Source: Desulfolutivibrio sulfodismutans DSM 3696
GTDB lineage: Bacteria; Desulfobacterota; Desulfovibrionia; Desulfovibrionales; Desulfovibrionaceae
Direction of reading: 5' to 3'
NCBI RefSeq assembly: GCF_013376455.1
Contig: NZ_CP045504.1
Location: forward strand, 3,493,001-3,557,000
DNA: 64,000 nucleotides
Made by a program: the position numbers and the translations under genes
Shown here: in pieces, positions 8,958 to 17,513 of the stretch
Layout of the letters: every line of letters begins with the position of its first letter
Position numbering within the stretch: position 1 is the stretch's first letter
The notes under the pieces: generated by a model
What the model was told of the DNA's origin: nothing
The model's input: the letters and a program-made list of their open reading frames with translations, nothing else
Databases searched by the model: none

Positions 8958-9086
8958 AGGGCGTCCCGACCAACCCCGGCCGGGACGCCCTGTTTCATGC
9001 ATGCTTTGCCGCGAGGCAGGATCAGGCCCAACGGGCCATAAACGACGCCGAATCGCCCCCGGCGCGGATATGGTTGATCAGCGCGC
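8958..9086 (-). repeat. 129-bp copy of the trpA 3' end plus terminator (left copy)
   Basis: This block aligns without gaps to 10895-11023, the intact trpA end. It includes the terminator hairpin (8958-8991), the trpA stop (9022-9024) and about 20 final codons, reading ALINHIRAGGDSASFMARWA against ALIDHIRAGGDSASFMARWA in the real gene. There are scattered mismatches but a fixed offset of 1937 bases. It looks like a gene 3' end duplicated by integration or by a recombination event. Confidence 0.9.
9022..9086 (-). pseudogene. trpA: trpA C-terminal remnant
   Basis: Only the last 20 or so codons of tryptophan synthase alpha are present, followed by the normal TGA stop and a copy of the terminator. 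There is no start codon and no upstream part of the gene. The intact trpA lies at 10959-11726. Confidence 0.88.
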
Positions 9087-9205
9087 GGCAGGTTCTGGGT
9101 TCCGCCTGTGTCTTGCCCCTGAAGAACCCGCGGGTGCTTGTCAGAAAAAAACACGTCGCCCAATGTGGTGTCAGCGAAATCCGCCGCGCGGGTTTCCCGG
9201 ACAGG

Positions 9206-9511
9206 TCACGTAAGGAGCAGTTCGGCGTCGACGCGCAAGGCCTCGGCCATCCGCTTCAGCACATCCGTCGACATGGAGCGTTTGCCCTTTTCGATCTGGG
9301 AGATGTGCGAATTGGTCACGCCGCAGGCATCCGCAACCTGTTGCAGGGTCATGCCCCGATGCCGCCGCAGCACCCGGACAGGATGCTCCCCGGCCAGCAA
9401 CCGGTCGGCGACATCCGCCGGGAAGGTCTCCTCCTCGCCGGAGACGAGCCTGCGGTGAAACTCCGCGATGGTCGCGGCGTCGTGCGCATCCTTGAGTAAG
9501 GTCAGGTCATG
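9206..9511 (-). pseudogene. XRE-family antitoxin remnant
   Basis: The frame encodes a helix-turn-helix regulator end: RLLAGEHPVRVLRRHRG, then MTLQQVADACGVTNSHISQ and KGKRSMSTDVLKRMAEALRV. The N-terminal part (DAATIAEFHRRLVSGEEE...) matches the pattern of antitoxins that precede a DRLLxGExPVRVxRxHRG segment, but no ATG or GTG lies in frame upstream; the only in-frame start is an internal TTG at 9400. A frameshift or deletion has probably removed the start. No toxin gene is seen beside it. A short functional HTH protein from 9400 cannot be excluded. Confidence 0.55.
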
Positions 9512-9516
9512 GCCTG

Positions 9517-9600
9517 CTATTCGTCGTCGCCATCGGTGACGCAGCCGGGCAGGACCGGGAAGGTGACGGTGAAATCGCCACTGCCACCGGGGATGGCAGA
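9517..9600 (-). pseudogene. HicB-like antitoxin fragment
   Basis: On the minus strand the frame reads GGSGDFTVTFPVLPGCVTDGDDE and then a TAG stop. VTFPxLPGCVTxGD is the N-terminal strand signature of HicB-type antitoxins. Only about 25 codons are left, with no start and no hicA. It sits right before the XRE remnant in another frame. Confidence 0.5.
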
Positions 9601-9653
9601 GTCAGGTGAATACTAGCATTGTACATATCGTAGTCCAAATCATCCCTGTGTAC

Positions 9654-10733
9654 TTATTCAATTGTGACTACTTGCATAATTGCAGCGTCTCCGTATGTTG
9701 TTACTGGAGTTAAGTCAATTCCAAAACAAGATTTATAGTAGTTGGCTGCGTTTGTAAATGTTTGTGCCTGGTTGTTTGTTATACTAAAAGATTTTGTTAC
9801 GGAATAATATTTTTCATTAAGTGAATATGGTATAATTATTTTATAATTTCCAGGTGTCCAAAATATTTCACGCCATAATATTAAGGCAAGAAAATCTACT
9901 AGTTCCTTAGAAACAATATCGGAGCTTGTTTGGTTTTGGTTCGAAATATGGCGTAAACAGCTTATTCGTGCATCAATCAACTCTTTGCTTGGAGATATCT
10001 GTGCATCAAAACGCAACCCGAGGTTAACTTCCTCGTTAGGATTTAGATCAAGGGTTGTTATGGGGGTGTCGAATTTTCGATATGGAGTATCAATAAATGA
10101 CGCTGACGGAGCAAGGCCATGTTGTTTTTCTTCCTTACTAATGGTTATTCCGTATATTTGAATTCTTTGTTTTGTGCTATATGAATTGGCAAGCTTGAAT
10201 TTGATGCCTATGCCAAATAAATTAACAACATTGTATATTGAAATATCGCTCATGATTGTTACTATTTTTGAGTGATCTATTTCTTGAGCTTTGAGTTCTG
10301 TTGTTTCTCTGGATTCAATGTTAATACGTTTATTTATTGTATCATAGCCTGCTTTTGAAAATATTGCTGGAACATTGTCTTCTCCGTGCTTTGGTATGAT
10401 TGCGATAACATAAATTCCATGCTCGTTGGTTTCGGTATTTGTAATTCCAGGAATCGATACTGTGACATTCGGTAATGGGTTAGAATTTGTATCGTATACT
10501 GTGCCGCGAATGATTTTTTCTGTTGATATAGACTGTAGGTATACATATGAGCCTATTGAGGCCAAGCAAAGTACAATTGTGGCGGTGGTCATTAGTGGCA
10601 AAATCTTTTTTGCGAGTAAGGGATTATTTTTTTTGAAAGCTGCTCCAGCTATATAGTAAAAGCATACGAAAACAAGCGCAGCATATGATAATAGATTGGT
10701 AATTTTGGGCACAACACTGTGTAGTTCTGGCAT
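9654..10733 (-). CDS. Membrane protein with carboxypeptidase-regulatory-like domain, unknown function
   Basis: This AT-rich gene encodes 359 residues. Two membrane segments lie at about residues 14-36 and 46-66. A single carboxypeptidase-D-regulatory-like beta sandwich follows (IRGTVYDTNSNPLPNVTVSI...TNEHGIYVI), then about 230 residues I do not recognise. I chose ATG 10733 over 10739 because GGGAG lies six bases upstream of it and would touch the other. The GC content differs strongly from the trp genes next door, so it is probably foreign DNA. It is enclosed by the two trpA-end repeats. Confidence 0.65.
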   Translation of the reverse strand: MPELHSVVPKITNLLSYAALVFVCFYYIAGAAFKKNNPLLAKKILPLMTTATIVLCLASIGSYVYLQSISTEKIIRGTVYDTNSNPLPNVTVSIPGITNTETNEHGIYVIAIIPKHGEDNVPAIFSKAGYDTINKRINIESRETTELKAQEIDHSKIVTIMSDISIYNVVNLFGIGIKFKLANSYSTKQRIQIYGITISKEEKQHGLAPSASFIDTPYRKFDTPITTLDLNPNEEVNLGLRFDAQISPSKELIDARISCLRHISNQNQTSSDIVSKELVDFLALILWREIFWTPGNYKIIIPYSLNEKYYSVTKSFSITNNQAQTFTNAANYYKSCFGIDLTPVTTYGDAAIMQVVTIE

Positions 10734-10892
10734 ATGCATCTCCCAGATATTTAGCTGTATACAAAATATAATATATTCAATATCATGCCTTCATTCAATC
10801 GTTCTCGCAACAAGAATTTAAATAAGCGATTGAAAAGGTTTCTTGGGGTTAATGTGGTTTTTCAGATGAAATGTCGGAATAGCGTATACTTA

Positions 10893-10932
10893 AAAGGGCG
10901 TCCCGACCAACCCCGGCCGGGACGCCCTTTTT
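10893..10932 (-). terminator. Terminator of the aromatic supercluster (after trpA)
   Basis: On the minus strand AAGGGCGTCCCG and CGGGACGCCCTT form a 12-bp stem ending in T residues, 26 bases after the trpA stop. The same hairpin is copied at 8958-8991. Confidence 0.88.
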
Positions 10933-11023
10933 CATGCGCGATGTATCGCAAAGCAGGATCAGGCCCAACGGGCCATGAACGACGCCGAATCGCCCCCGGC
11001 GCGGATATGGTCAATGAGCGCGC
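10895..11023 (-). repeat. 129-bp trpA 3' end plus terminator (right, intact copy)
   Basis: Partner of the direct repeat at 8958-9086. Here the repeat is part of the intact trpA gene. The two copies enclose 1.8 kb with the decayed antitoxins and the AT-rich membrane-protein gene. Confidence 0.9.
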
Positions 11024-11726
11024 TGCCGAACACCGCCGCGTCGATCAAGTCCCCGAACTGGGCCAGTTGCTGCGGGGTCTTGATGCCGAACCCCAGGGCC
11101 ACGGGCAGATCGAACACCTTTTTCACGTCGGCCAGGCGCGCTTTGATCTTCTCGGGCAGGCTCTCGCGCACCCCCGTGGTCCCCAGCACCGACACGAAAT
11201 AGACGAACCCCCGGGCGGTCTTGGCATAGGCCTTCATGCGCTCCACGGGCGTATTGAGCCCCACCAGGCAGATCACATCCACGCCATGCGCCAAAAGCGC
11301 CTCGCGCATGGGGCCGGATTCCTCCAGCGGCAGGTCGGGCACGATGCAGCCCGACACCCCGGCGTCGCTCATGTCCTCGCCGAGTTTGTCCAGGCCGTAC
11401 TGCAAAAACGGGTTGTAATAGCCCATGAGCACCAGCGCCGCCCGATACTGACCCTTGCGCTTGGCCAACTCCCACAAAATCCAGGACAGGCAGGTGCCGT
11501 TTAAGAGGCAGTCCAGCGAGGCCTGCTCCACGGTTGGGCCGTCGGCCACGGGATCGGAAAACGGCACCCCGATCTCGATGATGTCCGCGCCTGCCGCGTC
11601 AAGCATGTCCAGCTCTGTGAAAAACCGCTCCTTGTCCGGAAATCCGCCGGGCAGAAACGGGATGAGCGCCTTTTTGCCTCGGGCTGTCGCCTCCCGGATG
11701 CGCTGCGTCAGAATCGACTGGCTCAC
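10959..11726 (-). CDS. trpA: Tryptophan synthase alpha chain
   Basis: TrpA splits indole-3-glycerol phosphate to indole and glyceraldehyde 3-phosphate; indole passes to TrpB. The 255-residue TIM barrel shows the catalytic Glu in DIIEIGVPFSDPVADGP, with the catalytic Asp region in CIVPDLPLEES and the phosphate-binding GFGIKTPQQ. The GTG start at 11726 lies inside the trpB stop (GTGA overlap), preceded by AGGGGGG. It is the last gene of the supercluster, and its 3' end is duplicated at 8958-9086. Confidence 0.96.
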   Translation of the reverse strand: MSQSILTQRIREATARGKKALIPFLPGGFPDKERFFTELDMLDAAGADIIEIGVPFSDPVADGPTVEQASLDCLLNGTCLSWILWELAKRKGQYRAALVLMGYYNPFLQYGLDKLGEDMSDAGVSGCIVPDLPLEESGPMREALLAHGVDVICLVGLNTPVERMKAYAKTARGFVYFVSVLGTTGVRESLPEKIKARLADVKKVFDLPVALGFGIKTPQQLAQFGDLIDAAVFGSALIDHIRAGGDSASFMARWA

Positions 11727-12904
11727 AACGTCCCCCCTTTCTCCAGATATTCCTCGATGATCCCCAGATCCTTGTCGCCCCGGCCGGACAGGCACACGGC
11801 CACATGGCAGCCCGGCGGCAGTTCGTGGGCGTGCTCCAGCACCCAGGCCACGGCGTGGCAGCTTTCCAGGGCCGGGATGATGCCTTCCTCGCGGCACAGG
11901 GCCGAGAAGGCCCGCAGCGCGCCGGTGTCGTTGACGGTGTCGTAGCGGGCGCGCCCGGTCTTTTGCAGGTGGGCGTGCTCCGGGCCGACGCCGGGATAGT
12001 CCAGGCCCGGGGCGATGGAGTGCGAGGGCATGATCTGGCCGTCCTCGGTCTGAAGCAGCATGCTCACGGCCCCATGCAAAACGCCGGGGCGTCCCAGGGA
12101 CAGGGGCGCGGAATGGTAGCAGCCCGGCTGGCCGGTCCCGGCGGCCTCGACCCCGATGAGCGTGACCTCGCGGTGCGGCACGAACTCGTGGAACATGCCG
12201 ATGGCGTTGGAGCCGCCGCCCACGCAGGCCACCACGTAGTCCGGCAGCTTCCCGATCTTTTCCTGGAACTGGGCCTTGGCCTCGCGGCTGATGATGGACT
12301 GGAACAGGCGCACCAGGGTGGGGAAGGGGTGCGGCCCGGCGGCCGTGCCGAAGCAGTAGTGGGTGGTCTCCTGGTCGGCGATCCAGACCCGCAGCGCGGC
12401 GTTGATGGCGTCCTTCAGGGTCTTGGTGCCGGACTGCACGGGCACCACCTGCGCGCCCAGGAGGTGCATGCGGCGCACGTTGTGGGACTGGCGGCGCACG
12501 TCTTCGGCCCCCATGTAGACCGTGCAGCGAAGGCCCAGCATGGCCGCCGCCGTGGCCGTGGCCACGCCGTGCTGGCCCGCGCCCGTCTCGGCCAGGAGCA
12601 CCGATTTGCCCATGTATTTGGTCAGAAGGCCCTGGCCCATGGTGTTGTTGATCTTGTGCGCGCCGGTGTGGTTCAAATCCTCTCGTTTCAGCCACAGATT
12701 CACGCCCAGCCGCTTCGACAGGTTCGGGCACAGATACAGGGGCGAGGGCCGCCCCACGTAGTCGGCCAGAAGGGCGGCCAACTCGGCCTGGAAGGCCTTG
12801 GTGGGGATGATCTTCTCCATGGCCTCTTCGATTTCCATAAGCGGCGGCATGAGCAGCTCGGGAACGAACTGTCCTCCGAACTCTCCGAAATAACTTTTCT
12901 TCAT
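11723..12904 (-). CDS. trpB: Tryptophan synthase beta chain
   Basis: TrpB is the PLP enzyme joining indole and serine to make tryptophan. The 393-residue protein has the PLP lysine motif HTGAHKINN, the GAGQHGVATATA segment and the phosphate-binding GGGSNAIGMF. Length and order are standard. It is separated from trpF by about 130 bases holding a GC-rich palindrome, the only sizeable gap among the trp genes. TrpA is translationally coupled downstream. Confidence 0.97.
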   Translation of the reverse strand: MKKSYFGEFGGQFVPELLMPPLMEIEEAMEKIIPTKAFQAELAALLADYVGRPSPLYLCPNLSKRLGVNLWLKREDLNHTGAHKINNTMGQGLLTKYMGKSVLLAETGAGQHGVATATAAAMLGLRCTVYMGAEDVRRQSHNVRRMHLLGAQVVPVQSGTKTLKDAINAALRVWIADQETTHYCFGTAAGPHPFPTLVRLFQSIISREAKAQFQEKIGKLPDYVVACVGGGSNAIGMFHEFVPHREVTLIGVEAAGTGQPGCYHSAPLSLGRPGVLHGAVSMLLQTEDGQIMPSHSIAPGLDYPGVGPEHAHLQKTGRARYDTVNDTGALRAFSALCREEGIIPALESCHAVAWVLEHAHELPPGCHVAVCLSGRGDKDLGIIEEYLEKGGTL

Positions 12905-12973
12905 ATTCTCTCATCACCTTTCTTCAGTGTGCTTTGCAATCCCAGACCCCGCCAAAAGTTTTGGAAGGGGGGT

Positions 12974-13028
12974 CCAGGGGGGAAACTTTTTTCAAAAAGT
13001 TTCCCCCCTGGCCGCCGGAGGCTCCCCC
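12974..13028 (+). repeat. GC-rich intergenic palindrome between trpF and trpB
   Basis: The hairpin CCAGGGGGGAAACTTTTT / AAAAAGTTTCCCCCCTGG is followed by GGCCGCCGGAGGC (13010-13022) and a C-run, as in the units at 3364 and 52414. It sits inside the operon, so either it is read through or it sets the trpBA level. Confidence 0.8.
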
Positions 13029-13036
13029 CCTTCCCC

Positions 13037-13693
13037 TCACTCATTTTTTTGGCCGCCTTGCGGCCATCGTCCGGCCAGGATGGCCCCGGCCTGGGCGACG
13101 GCGGCGTGGTCCTTGACGCCGGGGGATGTTTCCAGTCCCGAATTGAGGTCCAGGCCCGTGGGCGCGGCCGTATCCAGGGCGGCCTCCATGTTGTGCAGCC
13201 CGAGCCCCCCGGCCAGCAGCCAGGGTTGCGGCGGCTCAAGGCCCGCCACCAGGGAGAAATCCATGGACCGGCCGTGGCCGCCGCCGGAGGTTCCGGCGTC
13301 GAGCAGGAAAAAGGCGCAGGACTCGGCGAAGCGGTCCATGGCCTTTTGGATGGCCTCTTTGGAGCCGAGCTTTTCCGGCCACAGGGCCTTGATCACCCGC
13401 TCGGGGCCGACGGCGCGGCAGAAGGCCTCGCTCTGGCGGCCGTGGAGCTGGGCCAGATCGAGTTCGGCGGCCTCCATGATGCGCACAACCTCGGCGATGT
13501 CCTGCTCCACGAAGACGCCCACCCGGTAGGCGTCGCCGCGCGGCAGGCCGAGGGCCTGTTCGGGGGTGATGCGGCGCGGGCTTTTGGCCGCGAAGATGAA
13601 TCCGGTCATGGCCGCGCCTGCGGCCAGGCAGGCGGTGACGTCGTCGGGCCGGGTCAGCCCGCAGACTTTGAAAAAGGGCGTCTGGGAGATCAT
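13037..13693 (-). CDS. trpF: Phosphoribosylanthranilate isomerase
   Basis: TrpF converts N-(5-phosphoribosyl)anthranilate to the carboxyphenylamino-deoxyribulose phosphate. The 218-residue barrel has the start motif FFKVCGLTRPDD with the catalytic Cys, the catalytic Asp in FLLDAGTSGGGHG, and the phosphate-binding LAGGLGLHN and LDLNSGLETSPGVKD. The ATG overlaps the trpC stop (ATGA), so the two are coupled. Confidence 0.95.
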   Translation of the reverse strand: MISQTPFFKVCGLTRPDDVTACLAAGAAMTGFIFAAKSPRRITPEQALGLPRGDAYRVGVFVEQDIAEVVRIMEAAELDLAQLHGRQSEAFCRAVGPERVIKALWPEKLGSKEAIQKAMDRFAESCAFFLLDAGTSGGGHGRSMDFSLVAGLEPPQPWLLAGGLGLHNMEAALDTAAPTGLDLNSGLETSPGVKDHAAVAQAGAILAGRWPQGGQKNE

Positions 13694-14493
13694 GCGCCCT
13701 CCTTGCGGGCTTTGGCTTGGACCAGTCCGGCCAGGGTTCGGCCGGGGTCGGTCCCGGCCATGATGGAGGTGCCGACCAGCACGGCGTCGAAGCCGAGCTG
13801 CGCCATGCGGGCGGCCTGGTCGGGACGCGAGATGCCGCTGGCGGAAATCCAGATGCGGCCCGGGCGCTTGCGCGCCGACAGGCGTTCGGACACGGCCAGA
13901 TCCACGGTGAGCGTGTCCAGGTCGCGGTTGTTGACCTGGATGATGTGCGCGCCATGCACCTCGGCCCGGTCCAGGTCTTTTTCGTCGAAGACCTCTACCA
14001 CGGCCTCAAGGCCCATGTCGTAGGTCACCCGCAGCATGTCCGCCAGGGCCGTGTCGTCGAGCATGCGCACGATGAGCAGCAGGGCCGCAGCCGGATGGGC
14101 GGCGGTCTGGGCCACCTGGAGGGGGTGGACGAGGAAGTCCTTGCGCAGAAGCGGCATGCCGGGTGCGGCCTGGGCCGCCTCGTCCAGGTAGTCGAGGCTG
14201 CCTTTGAAATAGGCCTCCTCGGTCAAAACAGAGATGCAGGCCGCGCCGTTGTCCGCGTAGATGCGGGCCACGTCGGCCGGGGACAGCCCCAGGTTGATGT
14301 CGCCCTTGGAGGGCGAGGCCCGCTTGTATTCGGCGATGACGGCGGCGCGCTCGCCCGGTACGGCCCGGTCCAGGATGGCCCCGGAAAAAGACGGCCGGGG
14401 GCCGGGCAGCGGCGGCGGCAGGCCGCCGGACTCGGCCAGGGCCATGAGTTTCTCGATCTCGGGCCGTTTGGCGGCGCGAAACTTCTCAAGCAT
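13690..14493 (-). CDS. trpC: Indole-3-glycerol phosphate synthase
   Basis: TrpC closes the indole ring. The 267-residue barrel shows IAEYKRASPSKGDI (catalytic Lys), the LLRKDFLV strand, VNNRDLDTL and SASGISRPD of the phosphate site. It is a separate gene, not fused to trpF as in enteric bacteria. Its ATG lies in the trpD stop region (eight-base overlap). Confidence 0.96.
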   Translation of the reverse strand: MLEKFRAAKRPEIEKLMALAESGGLPPPLPGPRPSFSGAILDRAVPGERAAVIAEYKRASPSKGDINLGLSPADVARIYADNGAACISVLTEEAYFKGSLDYLDEAAQAAPGMPLLRKDFLVHPLQVAQTAAHPAAALLLIVRMLDDTALADMLRVTYDMGLEAVVEVFDEKDLDRAEVHGAHIIQVNNRDLDTLTVDLAVSERLSARKRPGRIWISASGISRPDQAARMAQLGFDAVLVGTSIMAGTDPGRTLAGLVQAKARKEGA

Positions 14494-15490
14494 GGGTTTC
14501 TCCGAAGGCCTTGGCGGCCAGGCCAGCGGCCACGGCCTCCCGGGCCTTGTCCATGGCGGCGGCCAGGGGCAGGTCTTCGAGCAGATGCAGGGCCGCGCCG
14601 AGGTTCAAGGCCAGCATGTCCAGCATGGCCTGGGGCCCCACGCCGGCCAAAAGACCGCGCAGGGTATCCACGGCCTCGTCGCGGCCGGAGACCACCACGT
14701 CGCCGGGCTTGTGCGCCGGGAAGCCGAAATCGGCCGGGTCGATGCGGTCGCGCTTGAGCCAGCCGTCGCGCACGTAGCAGACGTCGGCCGGGCCGAACGG
14801 GGTCAGCTCGTCGAAGCCGCCCGCGCCGTGCACCACCACGCCGCGCCGAAGGCCCGTGAGCGCCAGCACCTCGGCCATGAGCGGCACGTGGCGCGCGGTG
14901 GGCACGCCAAGGATCTGGTGCGTGGGCCGGGCGGGGTTGAGCAGGGGCCCCATGAGGTTGAACAGGGTGCGCGCGCCCAGCTCCTTGCGGATGGGGCCGA
15001 TGCGCTTGAACGCCGGGTGGTAGCTGGGGGCGAAGAGGAAGACGAAGTTGGTGGCGTCGAGCGAGGCCTTGACGGCATCGGGTTCGACCACCAGGTCGAA
15101 ACCCAGGGCCTCCACGGCGTCGGCCGAACCGCAGGCGCTGGAGACGGCCCGGTTGCCGTGCTTGACCACCTTGTGTCCCATGGCCGCAAGGTACAGGGCC
15201 ACGGCGGTGGAGCAGTTAAACGAGCAGGTGTTGTCGCCGCCCGTGCCGCAGGTGTCGATGCGGTCGCCCGTCAGGCCGGGAACGAGCCGGGCCTCTTCCA
15301 GGGCGGCCTTGACCCCGGCCGCGATCTCCACGGCGGATTCGCCCTTGGTCTTGAGCCCCATGAGGAACGCGCCCACGCAGGAGTTGGGCATCTCGCCGCT
15401 GTACATGGAGCGGAAGGCGGTCATGGCCAGATCCTCGGGGAGGTTTTTGCCCACGGCCAGAAGTTCCAGCGCTTCAACGAACTTGTCCAT
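14486..15490 (-). CDS. trpD: Anthranilate phosphoribosyltransferase
   Basis: TrpD adds phosphoribose from PRPP to anthranilate. The 334-residue protein has the diagnostic DTCGTGGDN pyrophosphate loop, KHGNRAVSSACGSADAVEALG, and the NLMGPLLNPARPTHQILGV helix. It is free-standing and not fused to trpG. It is followed by trpC with a short overlap; 24 bases separate it from trpG. Confidence 0.97.
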   Translation of the reverse strand: MDKFVEALELLAVGKNLPEDLAMTAFRSMYSGEMPNSCVGAFLMGLKTKGESAVEIAAGVKAALEEARLVPGLTGDRIDTCGTGGDNTCSFNCSTAVALYLAAMGHKVVKHGNRAVSSACGSADAVEALGFDLVVEPDAVKASLDATNFVFLFAPSYHPAFKRIGPIRKELGARTLFNLMGPLLNPARPTHQILGVPTARHVPLMAEVLALTGLRRGVVVHGAGGFDELTPFGPADVCYVRDGWLKRDRIDPADFGFPAHKPGDVVVSGRDEAVDTLRGLLAGVGPQAMLDMLALNLGAALHLLEDLPLAAAMDKAREAVAAGLAAKAFGETHA

Positions 15491-15514
15491 CGCGTGTCTC
15501 CTTTTTCGTGGCCG

Positions 15515-16105
15515 TTAACGGCCCGCTCCCTGGGGGAGGATGTTCTCCGGAAAATTGGCCAGAAGCTTCATGCCGTCCGGGGTGAAGACCGATTCGGGAT
15601 GAAACTGCACCCCCACCCAGGGCCGCCCCCGCCAGGAAAGCCCCATGACCTCGTTTTCCTCGGTCCAGGCCGTGATCTCCAGCCTGTCCGCGGCTCGGGC
15701 GGCCTTGACCAGAAGCGAATGGTAGCGGCAGCACTCAAAGGGGTTGGGCAGCCCGGTGAAAAGCCCGGTCTCGCGGTGGCTGACCATGGACGTCTTGCCG
15801 TGCATGATCCTGTCCGCCACGACCACCGGCGCGCCAGCGAAATGCCCCAGGATCTGGTGCCCCAGGCAGATGCCCAGGACCGGGACTTCCTTGGGGAGCC
15901 TTTCTAAAAACTTCAGGCACAGCCCGGCGTTTTCCGGGGTGCTGGGCCCCGGCGAGATGCACACCATGTCGAGCGTGCCGGACGACGCCAGTTCCAGGAT
16001 GGACGGGTCGTCGTTTTTTTTGACCTCGGGGTCTTTGCCGAGCATCTGGAAGGCCTGCACCACGTTGAAGGTGAAGGAGTCGAAGTTATCAATAAGTAAA
16101 AACAT
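15515..16105 (-). CDS. trpG: Anthranilate synthase glutaminase subunit
   Basis: TrpG releases ammonia from glutamine for TrpE. The 196-residue class-I amidotransferase begins LLIDNFDSFTFN, has the nucleophile in LGICLGHQILG and the His-Glu pair in VGVQFHPESV. The oxyanion loop is CISPGPSTPENAG. I chose ATG 16105, with GGAGG upstream; the frame continues back into trpE but that part is a shadow. Its start overlaps the trpE end by 17 bases. Confidence 0.96.
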   Translation of the reverse strand: MFLLIDNFDSFTFNVVQAFQMLGKDPEVKKNDDPSILELASSGTLDMVCISPGPSTPENAGLCLKFLERLPKEVPVLGICLGHQILGHFAGAPVVVADRIMHGKTSMVSHRETGLFTGLPNPFECCRYHSLLVKAARAADRLEITAWTEENEVMGLSWRGRPWVGVQFHPESVFTPDGMKLLANFPENILPQGAGR

Positions 16106-17513
16106 CGCCGCCCTCCTTGGATGCCAGGACTTCAGCCAGCACCCGGGCCTTGTTTTGACATTCCGTCCATTCCCTGGCCGGGTCCGAATCGTAGACGATG
16201 CCCGCGCCCGCCTGCCACGACAGCATGCCGTCGCGAATCCACAGGCTGCGGATGGTGATGCCGGTGTCCAGGTCCACCCGGCCCGGGTCCAGGCCGATCC
16301 AGCCGATGGACCCGGCATAGGGCCCGCGCGGGGTCTTTTCCAACTCGGCGATGATCTGCATGGCCCGCACTTTGGGCGCGCCGGACAGGGTTCCGGCCGG
16401 GAAGGTGGAGGCCAGGACGTCCAGGGCGTCCAGGCCGTCTTTGAGCTTCGCGGTCACGTAGGACACGATGTGCATGACGTGGGAAAACTTTTCCACCTCC
16501 ATGAACTTCTCCACCTTGACCGTGCCCGGGGCGGCGATGCGGCCCAGGTCGTTTCTCCCCAGATCCACCAGCATGACGTGCTCGGCCCGCTCCTTGGGGT
16601 CGGCCAGAAGCTCGGCGGCCAGCGCCGCATCCTGGGCCGGAGTGGCCCCGCGCGGCCGGGTTCCGGCGATGGGGCAGGTGGTCAGGGCCCCGTCCTGGCA
16701 GCGCACCAAAAGCTCCGGCGAGGAACCGAGCAGGGTCAGCCGGGGCAGGCGCATGAAAAACATGTAGGGGGAGGGGTTCACCTGCCGCAAGCGGCGGTAG
16801 ACCACGAAGGGGTTGCCGGAAAAGGGCGCGGAAAAGCGCGTGGACAGCACTACCTGGATGCACTCCCCGGCCCGGATCATGTCCTTGGCCGTGGATACGG
16901 CCGCCATGTAGCCCTCCTGGCCCGGAGAGGCGGTCACCGCGCCGAGCACCGGCCGCTCCATGGCGTGGTAGATGTTCGAATGGTCGATATCCAGCCTGGA
17001 CCGGCCGCTCTCGTCCAGGGTCAGGTACGAGCAGCAGTGCTTGAGATGGTCGAAGACCACCACCTTGCCCGGCAGGACCAGACACGCCTCGGCCTTCTCC
17101 GGCGGCAGGTCCGGGGCCAGCTTGGGTTCGAAGATCCCGGCCGCGCCGTAGCCGAAATAGCCGCACAGGGCGCGGGAAATGGGCGGCAGGTCGGCGAATT
17201 CCTGCGGCGGCAGGATCGTCAGGCGCTGGGTCAGCTCCCGCAGGCCGTCCACGAACGGCGCGCCGGACAGCTCCTCCAGTTCGGCCAGACGCTTGTCCTT
17301 GGCATGCACCCGGAGCCGTCCGTCCCGGATATCCACCCGCAGCCGGAAATCCCAGGCGATGACGCTGAAGCGCCCCAGGCGGCCGTCCACCTCGGCGCTC
17401 TCCAGCAGAATGCCCGGTTTTTCGCCCACCAATCCCAAAAACAGGCTGATGGGGGTCTGTACGTCGGCCGGGAGCCTTTGCCCCCGCTGCGTCAACGTGA
17501 TTGCGTTTGTCAT
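16089..17513 (-). CDS. trpE: Anthranilate synthase component I
   Basis: TrpE turns chorismate and ammonia into anthranilate. The 474-residue protein has the N-terminal LLES element (about residues 36-39) that forms the tryptophan feedback site in this family, IAGTRPRG, LVDLGRNDLGR and the C-terminal GTLSGAPKVRAM and GAGIVYDSDP chorismate-binding strands. The ATG at 17513 overlaps the tyrA stop (ATGA). No separate trp leader precedes it, as it is internal to the operon. Confidence 0.96.
   Translation of the reverse strand: MTNAITLTQRGQRLPADVQTPISLFLGLVGEKPGILLESAEVDGRLGRFSVIAWDFRLRVDIRDGRLRVHAKDKRLAELEELSGAPFVDGLRELTQRLTILPPQEFADLPPISRALCGYFGYGAAGIFEPKLAPDLPPEKAEACLVLPGKVVVFDHLKHCCSYLTLDESGRSRLDIDHSNIYHAMERPVLGAVTASPGQEGYMAAVSTAKDMIRAGECIQVVLSTRFSAPFSGNPFVVYRRLRQVNPSPYMFFMRLPRLTLLGSSPELLVRCQDGALTTCPIAGTRPRGATPAQDAALAAELLADPKERAEHVMLVDLGRNDLGRIAAPGTVKVEKFMEVEKFSHVMHIVSYVTAKLKDGLDALDVLASTFPAGTLSGAPKVRAMQIIAELEKTPRGPYAGSIGWIGLDPGRVDLDTGITIRSLWIRDGMLSWQAGAGIVYDSDPAREWTECQNKARVLAEVLASKEGGDVFTY

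Noticed and set aside
10959-12917. A single 652-aa frame covering trpB and trpA
   Set aside because: The first half is a shadow of trpB in another frame that happens to be open into trpA. TrpA has its own GTG start with a ribosome site.
11804-14023. A 739-aa plus-strand frame opposite trpB, trpF and trpC
   Set aside because: His/Gly/Gln-rich antisense shadow with no domain; the trp genes on the other strand are certain.
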